NCBI GenBank assembly: GCA_011800805.1
Contig: MPNW01000283.1
Span: 1-64,000, forward strand
Source: Hirudo medicinalis
Taxonomy: Eukaryota > Annelida > Clitellata > Hirudinida > Hirudinidae
DNA: 64,000 nucleotides
Direction: 5' to 3'
Numbering within the stretch: the stretch's first letter is position 1; each line of letters opens with the position of its first letter. The notes beneath the pieces are model-generated. The model searched no databases. It was not told where the DNA came from and worked only from the letters and a program-made list of their open reading frames with translations. The translations under genes and the position numbers were made by a program. This document shows, in pieces, positions 1 to 11,964 of the stretch.

Positions 1-145
1 TGTGTTCAGTAACTGTAACTGCAACTGATAACTGGAAAGTTGTAACTGAAAACTGGAAAGATAGTGTAAAGTTAACTGTAACTTTAACTGTAACTGGAAA
101 GTACTAACTGTAACTCAAACTCTAACTAAAAAGTCCTAACTGAAA
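1..145. repeat. degenerate AACTGT/TAACTG short tandem repeat
   Basis: The first 145 bases are built from variants of a short TAACTGTAACTG-type motif, interspersed with ACTGGAAAG. The copies are imperfect. The repeat runs off the left edge of the window, so its full size is unknown. Confidence 0.6.
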
Positions 146-1925
146 TAACACTGGTTGCCAGTCTGGTGAAATCAAAGTTTCGTAAAGTTTTGCTTTAAAA
201 CGTTTGCGAGGTTTGCTTAAAATAAATTTGTGTCTCTAATAAATCAAATAGAATTAACTTGATTCACATAAGACGTGGGATATGGTTCGCATCACCAAGG
301 TTACGACAGCTAATTCCAATATCAGATATCATCTTGATATCACTCGACATCATCAAAACAAACTCTTCAACATATATCAACGACTTGTGAATGGCCAAAA
401 TCAATGATCATGTCATGAACAGGTGGCTGGACAGCCTCTATTGGCTACGTGTTCCACTCATGCCGAGGTCTTTAATAAGGCCCATGACACAAAATGAAAA
501 AGGGAAAAATTAAAACACGAGAAACTCGTACTGAAATCAAGTAATGTGCGCCCAAAGTAATTCCGAACACGTGAAGTTAAATGGCTGTAGGTTTTGTCTT
601 ACTTCATCATAACAGCAATATAGTTCTCAGGCCTATCTTATCACACATCAGTGAGATTGGCTTAGCTGTGGGAAAGTCCGAGGTCGATTTTTTGAGCTTC
701 GAACTGAGATTGAAATATTCTTACATCAGCAGAAGAACCATATTCTAGTGTTAGTCATACAGTGCTTGGCTCTAGAAATTAGCCTTTTCAGCAGATCTAA
801 CCATTACATCTCAATGATTTCAATCTTCGAATACACAGTAAAACTACACTCATCTGCGATTTGAACTAAAAAAAGAAGGTTTTCGCAAGAAATTGATTCT
901 GCTCGAGAATCAGTTAGGTATCAAGAAACTGCTTCAGTCATTGTTCACAAATATAGCCAAGAGGCTTCCTTTCCATGCTTGTTTGCTCAAGATATCATTT
1001 TTTTGAAAAACAATTGAGGTACGTTTCTCTGTTGCTGAGGGTTTATCATTCTGCACTACTCATAGAGGGTGATGAACTATAAAGCCATCTCCAGGCAGAA
1101 ATTACAGTGACACCACACATGTGTGCAAAATAGCTCATCTGTTTTGGGTGCCCAATATTAAGAAATGTTTGTCAAAAAGCTTATTTCACCTTATTTATGA
1201 ATTTTAGGACTTGTGCATACCCTCACTAGCCTCTCACATGTTTATTTACAAACACCATAAGTTCCGGATTCAATCTGATAGCAAACAGCCAACAAACAAT
1301 GGCTTATGGACAGCAAGATCGCACTTGTGACCACACAAAACTAGTATCCAGACATACAATATAATCTGCCCTACATGTTTAACCAAGGAATCTGTAAGAC
1401 TTGTTGCTTGTTCCCAAAGAAAATAACACTAAAGAAAAAATCAAAACATATTTGAAATTTATTTAAAACTAAATCCAACACCTAAGTTGTTCAACTGGAA
1501 TTGAATTCAACAAATAAAAGTTTAAATAAAATCCATAAGCAAAACTTATGAGTAACATACACAATAAGATGGTAAACAAGCTCATCTGCATGGCCATAGT
1601 TTTGCGCATTTAGATAAACTAAAACGGCAGACACGATATATCTAGAAATGTCTAAAATAAGTCAAATCGGCAAAACATTGTTATGTACAAATGCATGCAT
1701 CCGACATCAATTGCGCTTACTTCCAGAAAGTCTGATTGTAATTCAAGACTCACAAGATAGGAGAGACTCGGGCGAAACAAATTATCATTTCCGATTCACA
1801 GAAACAACCAAGACATCATAAGCAACAGAGAGCAACCCTGTATGAACAATGAACTTCTTCAAACACGAATCAATCGACGCATCCGATCCGTAGGTGGTCA
1901 GGTCACGCGTCAGTAACCGAACGCA
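146..1925. other. non-coding stretch, probable 3' UTR/flank of the zinc-finger gene
   Basis: I see no convincing exon on either strand. The part nearest 1926 lies immediately 3' of the stop codon of the minus-strand zinc-finger gene and may be its 3' UTR. Confidence 0.4.
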
Positions 1926-4001
1926 TCACTGCTTGTGATGACTGCCTAAATTATCAGATGCTGGCAAATCCATTTCAATAACGTCATCCTCATCATAATC
2001 GTCGTCGTCATCATCATCCTCATCATCATCACAGTCATCATATTCTATTCCCATATCACATCCTCCCTGATTAGCTGGATTGACCCTGTTATCGGGAACA
2101 CCTTTGTCTATTCTTTCGATGACCTTTGAGTCATTCATCTCTGGAACCAAAGACTGTTGTTGCGGAGGTGGGGGAGGGGGAAGTTGTTGCTGAAGAATGG
2201 TGGCATCAATTTCCTCCGTCTTTAGGATGGCAGCCAGAGGATCCCTGGGCTCGGCCTGTCGACGCCTTCGAGCAGGTTTGATTCCGCTGTGCATTGCAGC
2301 AGTGTGCTTCTTCAGATTCGATGACACAGTGAATCTGAATTTCAAATAAGAAAACTTATTATTCCAAAAAGTTGTGAATTTAGCTAAAGAATGTTAATTA
2401 GCCACATTAAATCTTTTTAAGCTAAAAAAAAACTTGTGCTAGAAACCTTTAACAAAACTACCCTATCCGTGCACATGGATTTCATATCTATGAACCAACA
2501 TCCACTTTAACACAACATAATAAGATATAACAATTAATTTCAATGCTCAACTGCACATAGAGGCTATGCAATCATAAACTCTGCCAAACATTACCGAGAA
2601 TCAAATGGACACGAAAAATTAAACCAACCGACCTGTGTCCGCAATCGGCACATTCGTACGGCTTCTCTCCACTATGGATCCTCATGTGGCTCCTCAGATT
2701 GGCCGAGAAGGAGAACCTACGTCCACAATCCTCACAGGCATAGGCCTTGATGCCACTGTGCACTGCAAGGTGCTTGGTCAGATTTGACTTGACTGCAAAC
2801 TGGCGCTGACACGTTTCACACTGATAAGGTTTAATGCCACTGTGAGTGCGAGCATGACTCCTAAGGGAACAAATTGACATTTTTAATCTCACATCAGAGA
2901 GAATAAAATTGAAACATTTTGTTAGATTCTGACTTCAGATTGACGAGGTGAGAAAAAGCCCGGCCACACTCGATGCACTGGTACGGCTTTATGCCAGTAT
3001 GTATGATACTGTGCTTTTTGAGGTTCGTCAGGAGGGTAAAAGACTTGGAGCAGACCTCGCAGACGTGAGGACGAGGAATAGGTACAGCGTTCTCCGGCAG
3101 ACCATGAATTCTTGCCAAGTGAGATGTCAAGCTTTTTTTCTGAGAGAATGACTCACTGCACTCCGTGCAAGAATGAAGTTTCCTAGGTGTACTGTTCCTC
3201 CCCTTGGCTGAAGTTACTGTTTGACTGGCTAAAGAAACATTGGTTCCAGGTGTGATTCCACCATCAACAGTATTTGTGGAAAGGGGTCTCTGAGGAGAGG
3301 ATGGTGTTCTTGGTTGTTGGGAGCCTTGGTGAGTTTGCGGAGAGAATGGAGGAAATGATGGCGGAGGAGTTGTTTGGTTACTTAGAGGGGACTTGGAAGC
3401 AATATTAGAAGCTCCCATCATCGAACCATGGCCAGGAGAAGGGGTGCTATTGTTTGACTTCTCAGGTTTGATTTGCATCCCAGCTGATGAACCAAGTGAT
3501 TGTTTAGACTGCGATGACAAAGAAGAGGTCATCAGAAGAGGTGATTGGGGATGACCATGTAAGTGGTGGTGTCTAGGAGCAGTCAAAGGGGAAGATGGCA
3601 AATCACTTGATGCTGGAGGAAGAAATGTTGGAACAGGAGGAAGATGGTGGTGATGGTGATGCTGGTTGGCAACTACATGCATATGCATTGGATGGCTGCA
3701 AAACAAACACTTCATTAACATATCAACCCGATGTGAAAGTTCTTCTACAAGCTACTAAAACTGTTAAGCAAATCCAAAACAAACGTTACCTTAAGCCGTC
3801 CCTATTTTGCAGCATTGAAGTTCGGTCATCGTGGTTATGACCAGGCATTGGAAGCAAACCTTGCTGGACAAAATCTTCAAAGGTATGACGAAACGTCATA
3901 TCGGACATTCCAGGCATTAAATGACTATTGTACATTTTCAGAAATTGTCTGGAAAAATGCTGGTGTTTCCCCGATCCAGACTGTTGTACCGTAGAAGTTT
4001 C
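1926..4001 (-). CDS. C2H2 zinc-finger protein, six fingers, acidic C-terminus (5' end not resolved)
   Basis: Four minus-strand exons join in phase: 3790–4001, 2934–3695, 2633–2860 and 1926–2334. The protein begins (as far as seen) with a Met/His-rich stretch, then a poly-His run, a Pro/Ser/Thr-rich low-complexity region, and six C2H2 fingers. Each later intron cuts inside a finger: joining 2934 to 2860 restores the NLKSHARTHSG helix and joining 2633 to 2334 restores CGHRFTVSSNLKKH. Linkers read SGIKPY or TGIKPY rather than the usual TGEKPY. After finger six come a basic patch (ARRRRQ), a Pro/Gln run and a long Asp/Glu tract before the stop. This is a likely DNA-binding nuclear regulator. I do not recognise a specific orthologue. 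The exon at 4001 opens in phase 0 after an acceptor, so at least one upstream exon, coding or UTR, is missing from this call. Confidence 0.8.
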
Positions 4002-4640
4002 CTAAGAGTCAATAATCAGCACAAAACCAACTTTAACCTAAAATTACAAAACGTAAAGCTAAAACAACAGTCCACGAATCCTACAGCTATCACACCGCAA
4101 CCGACTTTTTTTTGTTTCCAAGATGGGCCAAATTGAAAATATTAACAATAAAGACATAAGAGGAAGTCGGCTAGGATGGGCGTTGCCTAATGAAAAAAGC
4201 CAAAATGAACAAAAGTTGGTATTTGCTTAAATATAAGTGTCCGACAAAGTTATTTAAATTATGTTTAAAAAAAGTAATCACATATAGGTATATTTAGAGA
4301 GGTTTCGAGTATAAACATCATTGCAAGCAAATAATACTTCGAAAGGCATTAATTATTCGTATCTTGGCTAATTAAATTGTCGACCTTAAAATGTGTATAA
4401 TGGATGCTATCACGACAGACATTAAAATTTGCATAAATAATAGCAACTAAAGTTCACGTTTCATAACAAACGGCACTATAAGCCTCAAACCACAAGGATA
4501 CGTGAGGGAGGAGCCGGCAATGGGGAAAGGAGCTGCGTTTGGTTACAAAAAGTGATGTGATGTAATGTTTTATTTTTTATTTTAAACTTAAAATGTCCTT
4601 TAATAAATTAATAAAAAGTTTTAATTTTAGTATTGGGTTA
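4002..4640. other. flank of zinc-finger gene, no gene seen
   Basis: AT-rich sequence 5' of the visible zinc-finger exons. A first exon or promoter could lie here, but I could not identify one. Confidence 0.3.
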
Positions 4641-4659
4641 CTGCTTTTTTTTTTCAAGG

Positions 4660-4860
4660 GATGGAGTTTTAAGTCCATCCACCAACAATGGCACTGAAGC
4701 ACTCAACAGAGTTCTTAAAAGGCAATACTGAAGTAGATTGTCCTCCAAAAGCTTATCAACAGCTCTCACATCATTGAGAACTCTGCCTGACCAGTGGAAA
4801 GGTTCACTGTAACCAAAGCTACAGATGCATATACAGTTAGTAATAAAGTTGGAATCCACA
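4660..4860 (+). mobile_element. possible transposase-like scrap (NNGTEALNRVLK motif)
   Basis: Plus-strand translation near 4676–4730 reads STNNGTEALNRVLKRQY and then a stop. A motif of the form NNG-E--N-VLK is common in MULE-like or SWIM-domain transposon-derived proteins of invertebrates. The fragment is short, interrupted by stops and has no flanking terminal repeats that I can see. The assignment rests on one motif and is tentative. Confidence 0.25.
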
Positions 4861-5096
4861 TGGACCTCATCCACAAGCATGCTCTGATAATTTGGTGCCC
4901 CCCCCCCACTTAACTTCGATTTGGTATCTCCCTAGGCATGGTGCCAAGGGCAACTTCCTATACTCACTGTATATGCAGTGAGTATTGCATCACCAAGTAC
5001 AGGGGTGCAATATTCAAGGACTGGATGGATACAGATGCAATATGCTCTGGATAGAAGTTCTTGGTCTCCTGAGTAAAATAATTTCAGGACTAGTGA

Positions 5097-5600
5097 TCAC
5101 TCTGCTACATAGAAATACTGGCAAGTGAGGATACACATAAATGCTCTTCTGAATGAGAGGTTGAATATGGTGTACATGATTGGATTGATGAGACTGGACA
5201 TATATCAAAACATACTTAAGGAAGCTCTCATCAAATTTACATTCAGGACAAACTCCCATGGTAAAGTTGACACAAAAAAAAAGACAGCTGAGCAAGCCAC
5301 AAACATCAGACCCAGCACTTTGATGGCCTTTCTTTCATTGGTGACAGTTTTTGAGATGCTTTTGTGGTGTTGGTTTGCTCTCAATGTATCTCTCGAGAAC
5401 TCAGTTGTCCGAATAAAAAATTTGCAACCTCTCAGGGTTGAATAACCACCAGTACTTGAAGTCCTGCAGTAATGCCATTTGTTGGGGTTTCCTTTGCAAT
5501 TCAGTGATATGGTGGGTCGAAGAAGAGAATGGGACCCTTTGGGTTGACATCTGCGGTTGAACTTATCTTCGAAGTCCACCTGAACGATCAGTCTCAATAG
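5097..5600 (-). pseudogene. monoamine-type GPCR pseudogene (ICL3, TM6, TM7, helix 8)
   Basis: Minus-strand translation gives the end of a class A receptor in three different frames. The third loop and start of TM6 read NERKAIKVLGLMFVAC (about 5280–5350), matching the KA-KVLG motif of serotonin, dopamine and octopamine receptors. After a frameshift comes CLFFCVNFTMGVCPEC, where the CWxPFF motif is damaged. After a second frameshift TM7 and helix 8 read SSLINPIMYTIFNLSFRRAF with an intact NPxxY, ending at a stop at 5097–5099. No TM1–TM5 was found upstream. The two frameshifts and the lost Trp of TM6 point to a dead 3' fragment. Sequencing errors in a real last exon are the main alternative. Confidence 0.6.
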
Positions 5601-6223
5601 CCTTCTCCTCAGCAGGTTGATGGTGAGTAAGTGATGAGCATGACTATAAGTGGCAGCAAGAAGGAATCACCAATATCATAAATTCTTTCTTCTATGAAAA
5701 ACGGAATAAGGATTAAAAAATGGCCTGCAGAAGATGGAAGTAAACGTAAGGAACGTTCCACTATTGCATCATGCTTGAGTAGTTATCACATCAAACACCT
5801 TGAGTTCCGAGCAACTTTTCCCCCAAATCATCGATGTTTAAGTGTCCTAGGTTATACCATTTTTGACTATTCATAAATTGTGTACTTGCTGAAAACAAAC
5901 ACAAGCTGCACTGAGTCTGAAAAGACCTACTAACACAGAACTGACCCCATGTCAGAATCCCACTTGAAAAGCAATCTATAAGAGATTCATTTTCAATATA
6001 AATCTCATGCTGACGTAATTTGAGGTTTTTCACATTCTTGAGTTTTCCATCAAATAAACAAAAACCAGACTTGACACTAAATATATACAGAGTGTAAATC
6101 ATTTATTTACTTAACTCATCACCTGAAGGTTTCACAAACAATTAAGAATATTACAAACATAGCTAGAATGTGAGTGATTAGAGACATGAAATAATAGATT
6201 CAATTTATGAGTATTGCAAACTG
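5601..6223. other. gap between GPCR pseudogene and WDR91, nothing recognised
   Basis: The open frames here have no recognisable domain or matching splice sites. Part is presumably WDR91 3' UTR. Confidence 0.3.
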
Positions 6224-9200
6224 TCACGTTCTTGGTTCTAATAAGGTTACTGCAATAACACCCTTCTGGGTACCTGTTAGGCACACATTTGGAGATTTAT
6301 GTTCCGACCAATCAACACAGGTCGTCCAGTTTGTGCCACCTACGAGAGCTCCGACGGGGAGAGAAGATCTTTGGTCAAGCTTTGCATTGATCTACAAGAT
6401 TTAAACATGGTTTCAATATTAACAATACGAACAATTCTATAAATAATATCCACTAATAAAGTAATGTTGAATGAAGAACAAATAAGAAATTAGCAGAATG
6501 GTTAACCTTATAAATAACAGAGGTGTTATCCTGACCAATGAGGACATGGGAGTTTGAAGAATTTAAAACAAATGATTTCCCACCACCTCCAACGCTGCAA
6601 AAACTTCCCCTGCTGCTAATGCTGCCTTGAACGTCAAATTGATCCACTTTGCAACCAGTTTTTTCCAAGCTCCATTGTGCAAGCTGAAGTTTGTAAATAA
6701 CACAGGTGAATTATGGACATCTATAGGGAAAAATGAGGCACAATGTGTATTTTAAACACCAGAAGATAGCAATGAATAGTAGAGAGTTTTCCACTGTATA
6801 ATTTAAATTAATAAGTACACAAAGAATCTTGAAACTTGGCACTTAATCATGTAATCTTAGTAAGACCACTTAAAAGCCAGATAAACTACTCTTCATAAGA
6901 AATGCAATGATCTTTGATCAAATATGAATAACTTACACAACCATCAGCTGCAAATGAGAAGCAGGTGCCCGACGAGTTGGAGGCAAATGAAACCGTGTGA
7001 ACGTCTGCATCGTGTGCCGTCCAATCTGCAACTGAGTTCTGACATCGAACATCTACAGATCATAATAACATGACACACATGATAAGTAACATGACACAAA
7101 CACTTCTAAACATTTTAAGCAATTCTCTTACAACGATAAAAAACCTACCATAAATTCTGATTCTGCCATCACATCCGCCTGTCAAAAGGAGGTTTCCTGA
7201 CTGATTGTAGGTGGTTGAGTTGATGGCCACAGGACCTGGTGAAATGGGCAAGAATCTCTGGAATAAAGTGAAAACAATTAACATGACCAAGTAGCATGGC
7301 AAATACAAAATCAAATAACTTCAGTTGGAACAAACATGCTTATAAAATATTTAGAGAACTATTACCTTCTGCCTGATGTCTGAGTTCAAGTCCCAGAGAG
7401 TGAGCAATCCAAGGCGGAACTGATTCATCCTGGTGACTGAGCTTCCTGACACGACCCGTCCATGAGAAGATGTCACAAATGATGTTCCATCAGGATAGAC
7501 TGAAATACAACTGAGCCTGCATTGAAATAAGTCTCCAATTAGAGTGGTTGAATATTTTTAAATTATTAATTATTTTTTTAATCAAAGAAGGAAAAGCGAG
7601 ATATTAAAAGTGAAACGAGGAAAAGGTCAACAATCAGAAAAGCTCCAATCCTTTCCTTGGAGTCTTTTCTCAGAATTGTTGCAAGTAGGCCAAACAACTT
7701 TAAATTCTCTTTACATTTTGAGGTTTACGAGGTTCGACACTTCAAAATGTTATGCAGTGCAGAAAATTATGATTTTGGGTCCTCAAAAATATGTTCACCA
7801 CCTTGTTTACTATGTTATTATCAAGTGACATCTGACCAAAAAATGAAAAATAACAAGATAAATGCTGCTGACTGCAGCAACCATCTTTTTAAATTCCAGA
7901 GTGAAGTTGAGCTGATTTGATTTTATATTTCTCACACTTTTTAGTAATTTTTGCATTCAACTCAATAAACAAAATTACTTTGGAAAATTGACATCAACAT
8001 GAGCATCTTTGATGACTTTTCTTTCTTTTGCATCAAAAAGTTTTAAATCCCCCACTCTAGAGCCAAGTAAAAGCTGAAAATTTATTGAATTTGTTTTCAA
8101 AAGCCTTAAAAAATGAATTAAGTTTTACTTGTTACTGTTACATTACCTGGACAAATTTTAATTAGATTCAAACTCACAAATCTGTCAGAAGCTGGCAACC
8201 ATTCTATGGTGGTCAAAACACTTTTTGACATTGTGCCTGAAATTGTCTTCGGAGATGGAGTGCATGACCATATTCTGGAAAATTCCAAACATTCGAGATC
8301 ACTCATTCGATCATTTATCCAACTGACGAACCAAAGATTTTATGACCAGGAGAAAATATGTTGCACCACTGAAAACTCCTTACTTGAGGATGCCATCACT
8401 GTCAAGACTGACAACAGACCTTCCAGTGGAACTGAACCTACAGGTAACCACAGAGGCAGTGTGGTCTGCATAAATTTCCTTCAAAGACATCATTTGTTGG
8501 TGGCCTTCTGACAATAATAGTCAACAAAGTGTTTCTTACCTGAGACGAGATCTCGTAGTCTTGCAATTTAGGATCTGCACGTGAATGCAAGAAATATATG
8601 AATGATTTTGACATCAATCTCAACATGATATTTGTATCATTATTAAATTAATTTATACTTTAAATTACATCTTTAATATTGTGTAAAGTCATGCTGTCTA
8701 ATAATTTTGGAAACAAATCAATGCAGCTTTGTAGTAATCAGGTAATGCTAAAGTAATTTATAAAAATTTTTTGACTGAGCCGAACATACAAATAAAATAT
8801 ATGTGAAACATGTGCAGAAAATAAAATTATATGAGTGCTTGTATGATTTTTGAAAACTCCTGATTTCAACCCTCAGATACATGAAATGCTTCACATCTTA
8901 GCTTATCTGCTTTAGAACACACAAAAAATTAAATTGTTTGTAGCCCTCTTAGTCTTCCACCCCAAAAGTTGCTTAAAGTCCACATTGTATGAGATATTTT
9001 ATCTAAGTTTTTGACCAGTCACAGTTTCTTTTCAACGTGAGTTTTACTTTTTTTGAGCTTTCATTGCTTGATATCAGTTTAAAGGTTTGCAAGTTTAAGA
9101 TGTCCAAGATTATGACAATTTGAAGTTAATGTTTTGATAGGTTAGTTCACGAAAAGAAGAATCTAACCAAGTTGAAGATTCAAATCATTCAGGAGGTCTT

Positions 9201-11123
9201 CAGGAGCAACCTGAAATGAAATACGATATTCTCATTGTAAATATCAACTGACTACAAATGCAAATTATTCATAATTGCACCAATTATTCAATAAATAAGA
9301 AGATGAGCATGCTACTTAAAACTACTTCACTAGAGGTAAAATTGCAAGAGATTTTAGAATTAACACTTATTAAGTACAGTAACAAAATACATTAACAAAA
9401 TCAATTAGAACTCAGGAAATTAATTAATTATTCAGGATGTGAATTGATATTCATAAAACCACCTGAGGACATGATGCGACCGCCTTTTCGCTACCGTCGG
9501 CCTCGGAAGATGTTGAATCGCCATGAGGATTTGTTCTGCTGCAGACACTCTGCACTTCATTTGTGGCACCATTACTCCGCTCTCCTGATAATTCTGAGCT
9601 TTGAGACTGCACTGACCTTTAAAAATTAAATAATTTTATTCCTTTATTTTGAAATAAACAAATCTCAAATTTAAAACAGACTTGGTGCTTGATTGAGAGC
9701 TCTTTTTGACAGAGGCACCAGCAGCAGAGGTAAAGTTCTTAAGGAAAGACATGAGAGGGAGTGATGTGGTTGGGGCACTGCTGAAACAGTTTTGGGAGTT
9801 GAAGAGGAATCCTTCTTTGAGCTGAGACAAAGAAAAGACAAAGTTTTAGTGTACTTGCTCTAATCCAGTTGATTTCCACTTAGAAATGGCATTTAAAATT
9901 ATTTGTTAAAAAAGTAAACTTTAAAAATATTGAAAAAAAGAATATTGAATTGAGGAAATAATTTTTCAAAATTGCTAACATTTTGAAAATCCACTAACTT
10001 ATTGAGTTCATGAAAATCATCCAGAAGCTCCAAGTTTTTAATAGAAACTTCCATTGACGAACTAACCCATTCTCCCCCGGCACCCCTCATCCCTAACGAT
10101 GGCTCATTTGGTAATCTAAGTAACCGAAGTATTATGTTGAACGAACAATCAAGTCGAGATGACTCAATACAAATCACACAACTTGTCTCTGAGTTCTTCA
10201 ACTTTTCTTTTCAGAAGAGCATTCTCCAACTCTAGAGAATCAATTTTCTTCTTGTCCTCCTCAAAACCTAAAACTGTTGGCTTTTGTAAGGTTTTAAAGT
10301 TAAGGTAATCTGCATCAATGAAAAACTGAATATAAATATGTATAAAGAATACCAACGATACTTGTGAACATTTATCTAAAAGGATATTCATGTTAGACAG
10401 AACAAGACACAAGAAGTTGTGCAATGAAAGCATCAGTGTATCCTGCCATTGTTTGTTGAAATACATTTCGAAGGTGTTGTAACTGTCTGGGTTCTTCAAA
10501 AAAGGCATCACTAAAAAATTAATCGTAGATCAATGCTTTCATTTGATCATAAACTTCACAAATGTCATCTTGGTGATTCTAGCCAACAATATGATGCAAT
10601 AAAAGAAAGAGCTTAAAAACATCCATAACTTGCTTACTGAACCATTCTTTCCAATCGACATTATTTGAAAGGTCTATTGACATTTTATCAAAAAATTCTA
10701 CAACTTTTTCATTTTTTCCTTGTAGATGGGCATAAGTTACATAATATCTCAATAGTCCCTTGAGCAATTTTGGAACATCTTCTGAAAGAGTAGTGTCGAC
10801 AGTTGAAAATATCCTCATTTCCAAAAAGTTCCAGTAGTCTCTGAGACCAATTATGTCATATGTGGTGATATATTGCAAAATTTGGTCCATAATTTTATCC
10901 ACCTGTAACAAATTTCGAAAGCATGAACAATAATTACATATGCTTCTTTGAAGCAATATTTATTTAAAAATGTCACCCGGAAGGCTTTTTCTTTATCCTG
11001 TTTGAGTTCGTTTTCAAAGGCTTTGGACGTGCCATAAAGTCCTCTGAAGAGAAAGTAGTGTCTCAACGAGGTAGTTTCATCCTCTGGCATACCCCACTGC
11101 GATCCCGCACTCAACCAAGCCAT
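6224..11123 (-). CDS. WDR91: WDR91-like endosomal WD-repeat protein
   Basis: Multi-exon minus-strand gene. WDR91 family proteins act with WDR81 on endosomes to restrain class III PI3-kinase/Rab7 during early-to-late conversion. The N-terminal exon (ATG at 11121–11123) encodes a LisH-like helix with KEKAFR followed by VDKIMDQI and LRDYWNFLE, as in WDR91. The next exons give FNKQWQDTLMLSLHNF and a coiled-coil segment (about 10200–10260). A Ser-rich linker follows near 9460–9830. The C-terminal WD40 domain is in exons near 8404–8513, 8170–8270, 7979–8073, 7366–7516, 7149–7257, 6937–7052, 6507–6683 and 6224–6391. Diagnostic strings include GPVAINSTTYNQSGNLLLTG and VVSLDSDGILKIW. Phases agree at the C-terminal junctions (for example Tyr-Asp across 7149/7052). 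The stop is at 6224–6226. The junction upstream of 8513 and some linker exons remain unresolved. Confidence 0.9.
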
Positions 11124-11964
11124 TTGTAGTAAAATAAACTTCTAATCTAATCGACTCTTAATTCGTTAACAGCACACGAACGGCTATAAATTTTAGTCCA
11201 TCCGCCCCGATATTTAATTAGCTTTTCACAAACGAAAGCATCCTCACCACACTTTGTTTTGGTTACTTTTAAGAATTGTTCACTTAGAAATGTCAATTAT
11301 AAATAAAATTTAATTTTAAAAAAAATTATACACATTATTTTGCAAGCTTTTTTATTTTGAATTATCGAAAGATTCAGTCTTCACCTTATGTCTAGGTTTC
11401 AAAAGGCAATATCCCCAAAAGCAATTTTTTCAGCTTTCCTTTTTACGGTGACATTATCGTAATATAATTTGCTCCCAGTGCAAAACAAATTACTAAATGT
11501 AACTCCCGCAGCTGAATCGCTCTGAAATCGAAGTTGTAGCCTAGATGTCATTGTGCTGGTGCAATAGCATATGATAGGAAACCAATGAATGTTTCTTTTA
11601 TGTCAGGCTTTAACAGGTCATTATATTGGAAGCCTGTAATTCTCTGTAAGCGAATATTTTTTCATACGTAATTCTTCCATAATTAATTAAACTATTAGGG
11701 TGCTTACGAGTATGCAACATACAAAAAAGTATAAGTCAATTTGACGCCTTGTTGATTTGCGACTTGAACATTAATAATGCTTTATTCATCTGTAGCATGC
11801 CTTTGAATTTCAGCAGATGCAACAAAGCTAGAGCAAACCCGGAACTAATTTCATTGTATCTAACTTTGCTGGTTTGCTTTATGTAGAAGGTTTCACGATG
11901 GGAATATAATGATGTGCTGACCTTAAATCGGTAAAGTGATAAAAAAAAAATTGACATTTGAAAA
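11124..11964. promoter_or_regulatory. divergent intergenic region between WDR91 and WASF
   Basis: Only about 840 bases separate the start codons of two head-to-head genes, so both 5' UTRs and promoters must be here. A shared bidirectional promoter is an inference from spacing. I saw no clear TATA box that would separate the two transcription starts. Confidence 0.4.

Noticed and set aside
2948..3840. Plus-strand open frames across the zinc-finger exon
   Set aside because: Antisense shadows of the minus-strand coding exons.
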